Shown here: piece after piece, positions 61,203 through 64,000 of the stretch
Layout of the letters: every line of letters starts with the position of its first letter
How positions within the stretch are numbered: position 1 is the stretch's first letter
Assembly: GCF_014495685.1 (NCBI RefSeq)
Contig: NZ_JACTVI010000019.1
Coordinates: 48,970-112,969, forward strand
From: Streptomyces sp. TRM68367
GTDB lineage: Bacteria > Actinomycetota > Actinomycetes > Streptomycetales > Streptomycetaceae
Direction: 5' to 3'
Length of the DNA: 64,000 nucleotides
Position numbers and translations under genes: made by a program
The notes under the pieces: model-generated
The model's input: only the letters and a program-made list of their open reading frames with translations
Databases searched by the model: none
What the model was told of the DNA's origin: nothing

Positions 61203-63944
61203 GTGTCTTATCTCGGCTTTCCACGGCTCAACTTCGCCGGCACCTTCCAGGCCGATGTGGCCACGGTGAACAACCTGTCGCCGTACTTCGACAACAACCT
61301 CTTCGAGCCCCGATTCCAGTGGCGAATGAACCTGCCGGATGCCAATGGACTGTGGAATCCCCGCGGTTCCGGTGCGCTGCGGCTCACCGACGTGCGGGTG
61401 ACGAGCGTGTGCCGACCCGACGGCCGTGTCGTGACCGACACCTCGCACGACCCCGTGGTGGGCGGCCGGCTCGCGGACGACGACCGGCGCCCCAACGGCA
61501 AGTTCGTGGATCTGGACCCGCAGAACCAGATGGTGCCCGAGATCTACGGCCTGCGGCTGCGCGTGCTGGACGCGAAGGGGCGTGAGCAGCTGCGCGGCGA
61601 CTTCGCGCCCGCCGTGATGGAGGACGTGTGGATCCGCGCCACGCTGCCGTCGGGCCGGGGCGACCCCTCCGCCACCTACCAGTCCGTGCTGACGGACGTG
61701 CAGTGGGCAGCCGAGGTCTCCTCACCGCTGCTGCGCACCCTGCGCAAGGCGACTCACGGCGGCATGCTCTCGGTGAAGTTCACCATGGACGGGGTGGAGG
61801 ACGGCGTCGAGCGCTGGATCGACAGCCTCACCTTCGGCCGGATCGTCGGGTCCATCGGACCGTACGCCGAAGGAGAGCCCCGTCATCTGGTGGCAGGCCG
61901 GCGGCTGCGCAGGACCGACGACGCGGGCCCCCTCAACCACGCCCCGTGCCGGGTCGACGAGGCCGCCCGGACCGTCTTCGTGGACCTCGGGAACAGCATT
62001 CGGGCCACGTCGCGCGGCGGGCCGCTGGAGAGCGTGGGGCCGCTGCGCCTGGCGTTCCTGGACGGCGACGGCGCCCCACAGGATCTGGCCCCGCTGGAGG
62101 GCATGGACACGGACTTCTACGAGCGGCTGGCGGGCATCGTCACGGCCCGCCTCAGTCCCGAGCAGACCGCGTCGCTGCGCGAACGGCGGCTGGCCGTCGT
62201 GGACACGTCCGGGGAGCGGCCCGCCGTCGTACTGGCGGAGAACGAGGATGCGACGTTCCTGCGGGCGGACGGCGGGGTCTTTCGTCTCTACCCGGAGGAG
62301 CCGCACGACACGGCGCGGACCGTGATCCACGCGACCCGGTACGGCAGGCCCGCCGCGGGGGTCCGGATCGCCCTCGACACCGACTCCCTGCCCGCGACGC
62401 TGAGCGTGTCGACGACGGCGACGACCGACAGGAACGGGCGGGCGGAGATCACCCTCGCCGGGAAGGACCCCGGTCGTCCACGGCGCGTCATCGACGGCAT
62501 CGTGACCGACATCGGCTATCGCCTCGCCGACGGCGCCAAGGAGCCCGAGGGCCGGCTGAGTGTCCGGATCTTCAGTCATCACCCGGTGCCGGAGCGTCCC
62601 ACCTGGGTGCGTGACGTCCAGCCCGTTCTGCAGCAGTACGCCAACCTCTACCCGGCCATGCGCGACGTGTTCGACCTGGGGAACTACGGCCAGGTCGTCT
62701 CGCACGCCGCCTACATGAGGAAGTCGCTGCTCGCCCCCCGGGAGTCACCCCACCACATGCCCGTGACCCGGGATCTGTCACCAGGAAAGCGAGACACCAT
62801 CGTGAAATGGCTGGCCGACGAGGCACCGCTCATTCTCGACATCGACTCCATCGACGACCTGCGGTCGGCGCTCCAGCAGGCGCTGCTCGTCGAACACGCG
62901 ACGATCCCGCCCTACCTCGCGGCGCTGATGTCCGTGAAGTCCGGCCACAACACGGAGATCGCCGAGATCATCCGCGGGGTCGTCATGGAGGAGATGCAGC
63001 ACATGGCTCAGGTGTGCAACATCCTCAACGCGGTCGGCGGCGAGCCGGTGATCGGCCGCCCCGGCCTCGTCCCGACCTACCCGGGGCGCCTGCCCGGTCC
63101 GGTGCTGCCCGACCTCACGGTGCGGCTGCGCAAGCTCTCGCTGGAGCACGTCGAGAACGTCTTCATGGCGATCGAGCGGCCGGAGTACCCGCTGGTCGAC
63201 GGGAAACGGTTCACGGGTGCGGTGCTCGGCTCCGACGATGTGAAGGTCAGCCGCAGGGGCGAGGTCCGGGCGGCCGACGACAAGGCCATGCGTGCCCTGG
63301 AGGACTGGTTCGGGAAGGCCGAGTACACGCCGCAGACCATCGGCTGGTTCTACAACCAGATCGCCCGCGCCATCATCCGCCTGAACCGCCGGGGCAAGCT
63401 GTTCACGGGCGACCCGGCGCGGCAGGTGAGCTGGCCGGGGGCACCGGGCGTGCTGTTCCGCGTGGAGGACAGGCGCTCCGCCCTGCTGGCTGTCCACCAG
63501 ATCATCGAACAAGGCGAGGGCAGCCCGCACGACCTCAACGGCAACGGCGTCGCCGATCCGGGTGAGTTCGGGCATTACTACCGGTTCCAGGAGATCGTCA
63601 AGGGTCGGCGGCTGGTCAGGAGCAGGCAGGGCAAGTGGGTGTACGAGGGCGCGCGCGTGCCCTTCGACCCCGACGGGGTGCACCCCATGGCCGACGACCC
63701 GGACACCTACAAGCTGCCGGCCGGGTCGGTCGCCCGCCGCGACTGCGAGCAGTGCGACGAGTCGTACACCCGGGTGCTGACCTCGCTGAACCGGGTGTTC
63801 AACGGCCATCCCGACGAGATGGACGACGCCGTCGGGCTCATGTACCAGATGCAGGTGCAGGCCAAGAAGCTGTTCGGGATCAAGTCGCCCGACGGTGACG
63901 GCGTCGTCGGTCCCTCGTTCCAGTCCCCCGGCGTGCGTATCTGA
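61203..63944 (+). CDS. VioB/RebD-like ferritin-domain protein (amino-acid dimer synthase type)
   Basis: 913 residues. The N-terminus, SYLGFPRLNFAGTFQADVAT, has the form seen in VioB, RebD and StaD, which couple two indole-pyruvate imines. The middle is beta-rich. The C-terminal ferritin-like domain carries E564 (VEHATIPPY), E596-E597 and H600 (MEEMQHM), suited to a metal site. Residues 777-788 match an EF-hand loop exactly. A short CEQCDE segment lies near the end. It is somewhat shorter than VioB. The GTG at 61203 follows the P450 stop after GAGAGG. The genes for the matching amino-acid oxidase (VioA/RebO) would have to lie beyond the right edge. Many orphan homologues exist, so bisindole chemistry is a hypothesis. 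Confidence 0.82.
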   Translation: MSYLGFPRLNFAGTFQADVATVNNLSPYFDNNLFEPRFQWRMNLPDANGLWNPRGSGALRLTDVRVTSVCRPDGRVVTDTSHDPVVGGRLADDDRRPNGKFVDLDPQNQMVPEIYGLRLRVLDAKGREQLRGDFAPAVMEDVWIRATLPSGRGDPSATYQSVLTDVQWAAEVSSPLLRTLRKATHGGMLSVKFTMDGVEDGVERWIDSLTFGRIVGSIGPYAEGEPRHLVAGRRLRRTDDAGPLNHAPCRVDEAARTVFVDLGNSIRATSRGGPLESVGPLRLAFLDGDGAPQDLAPLEGMDTDFYERLAGIVTARLSPEQTASLRERRLAVVDTSGERPAVVLAENEDATFLRADGGVFRLYPEEPHDTARTVIHATRYGRPAAGVRIALDTDSLPATLSVSTTATTDRNGRAEITLAGKDPGRPRRVIDGIVTDIGYRLADGAKEPEGRLSVRIFSHHPVPERPTWVRDVQPVLQQYANLYPAMRDVFDLGNYGQVVSHAAYMRKSLLAPRESPHHMPVTRDLSPGKRDTIVKWLADEAPLILDIDSIDDLRSALQQALLVEHATIPPYLAALMSVKSGHNTEIAEIIRGVVMEEMQHMAQVCNILNAVGGEPVIGRPGLVPTYPGRLPGPVLPDLTVRLRKLSLEHVENVFMAIERPEYPLVDGKRFTGAVLGSDDVKVSRRGEVRAADDKAMRALEDWFGKAEYTPQTIGWFYNQIARAIIRLNRRGKLFTGDPARQVSWPGAPGVLFRVEDRRSALLAVHQIIEQGEGSPHDLNGNGVADPGEFGHYYRFQEIVKGRRLVRSRQGKWVYEGARVPFDPDGVHPMADDPDTYKLPAGSVARRDCEQCDESYTRVLTSLNRVFNGHPDEMDDAVGLMYQMQVQAKKLFGIKSPDGDGVVGPSFQSPGVRI

Positions 63945-64000
63945 CCGCCCCGGAGGGAATGGCGGACGCCGGCGAGGGGGCTGCCCGGGTGCGGATCCCG

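Noticed and set aside
1..64000. tRNA, rRNA and riboswitch search by eye
   Set aside because: No cloverleaf-like or known riboswitch core was recognised. Small RNAs cannot be excluded without folding software.

Overview
This window reads as a stretch of a Streptomyces (high-GC actinomycete) chromosome. Nearly all codons end in G or C, GTG starts and 4-base stop/start overlaps are common, and the gene families are typical of the genus (SpoIIE/PP2C phosphatases, PucR regulator, Rv1733c-type membrane protein, coproporphyrin-dependent haem genes). Both ends cut through ordinary chromosome. No rRNA, tRNA, integrase, transposase or CRISPR array was found.

Region by region. 1-4.2 kb is a sugar-scavenging group: a cut GH3 beta-glucosidase, a BadF-type sugar kinase, a TIM-barrel glycosidase and a NagZ-like GH3 hexosaminidase. 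4.6-10.8 kb holds scattered membrane and secreted proteins (DM13, Rv1733c-like, DUF4142, flippase-like) and a PP2C phosphatase, with a decayed dehydrogenase. 10.9-14.5 kb is an accessory operon: a low-GC ATP-grasp ligase, a CocE/NonD hydrolase overlapping it, and a 59-residue acidic protein with an internal repeat. 14.6-18.0 kb has a PAS/SpoIIE/HATPase phosphatase and an FAD oxidoreductase.

18.66-28.14 kb is a genomic island. It carries a four-gene SMC-type anti-plasmid system (Wadjet-like, TIGR02677-TIGR02680) bounded by two 211-bp copies of the 3' end of msrB. One copy belongs to the intact msrB, the other is a stranded fragment 9.27 kb away. Truncated genes lie just outside and just inside the repeats.

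28-46 kb returns to core functions: murC-msrB, a stress-type protein, a RibD-like reductase divergent from zapE, a carbonic anhydrase-SulP bicarbonate pair, slipin, PhoX, a polysaccharide deacetylase, a PTH2-type hydrolase, and a PucR regulator with a permease behind a 21-bp operator candidate. 44-47.5 kb is a decaying patch: an acetyltransferase remnant, a DUF692 iron enzyme whose linker has been invaded by a dispersed palindromic repeat, and remnants of a hydrolase and of a TIGR04222 membrane protein. 47.5-56.6 kb has hemQ and cgoX, a frameshifted DUF4349 lipoprotein, a CoA-disulfide-reductase-like enzyme, a rhomboid protease, an F420/flavin oxidoreductase and a NarL-type two-component system.

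56.6-63.9 kb looks like the edge of a specialised-metabolite locus: a Tat-exported glycosidase-like protein and a UGT-type glycosyltransferase diverge from a cytochrome P450 and a 913-residue VioB/RebD-like ferritin-domain protein that contains a perfect EF-hand loop. The strongest leads are the msrB-bounded Wadjet island, the P450/VioB-like/glycosyltransferase locus and the ATP-grasp/CocE/small-protein operon.
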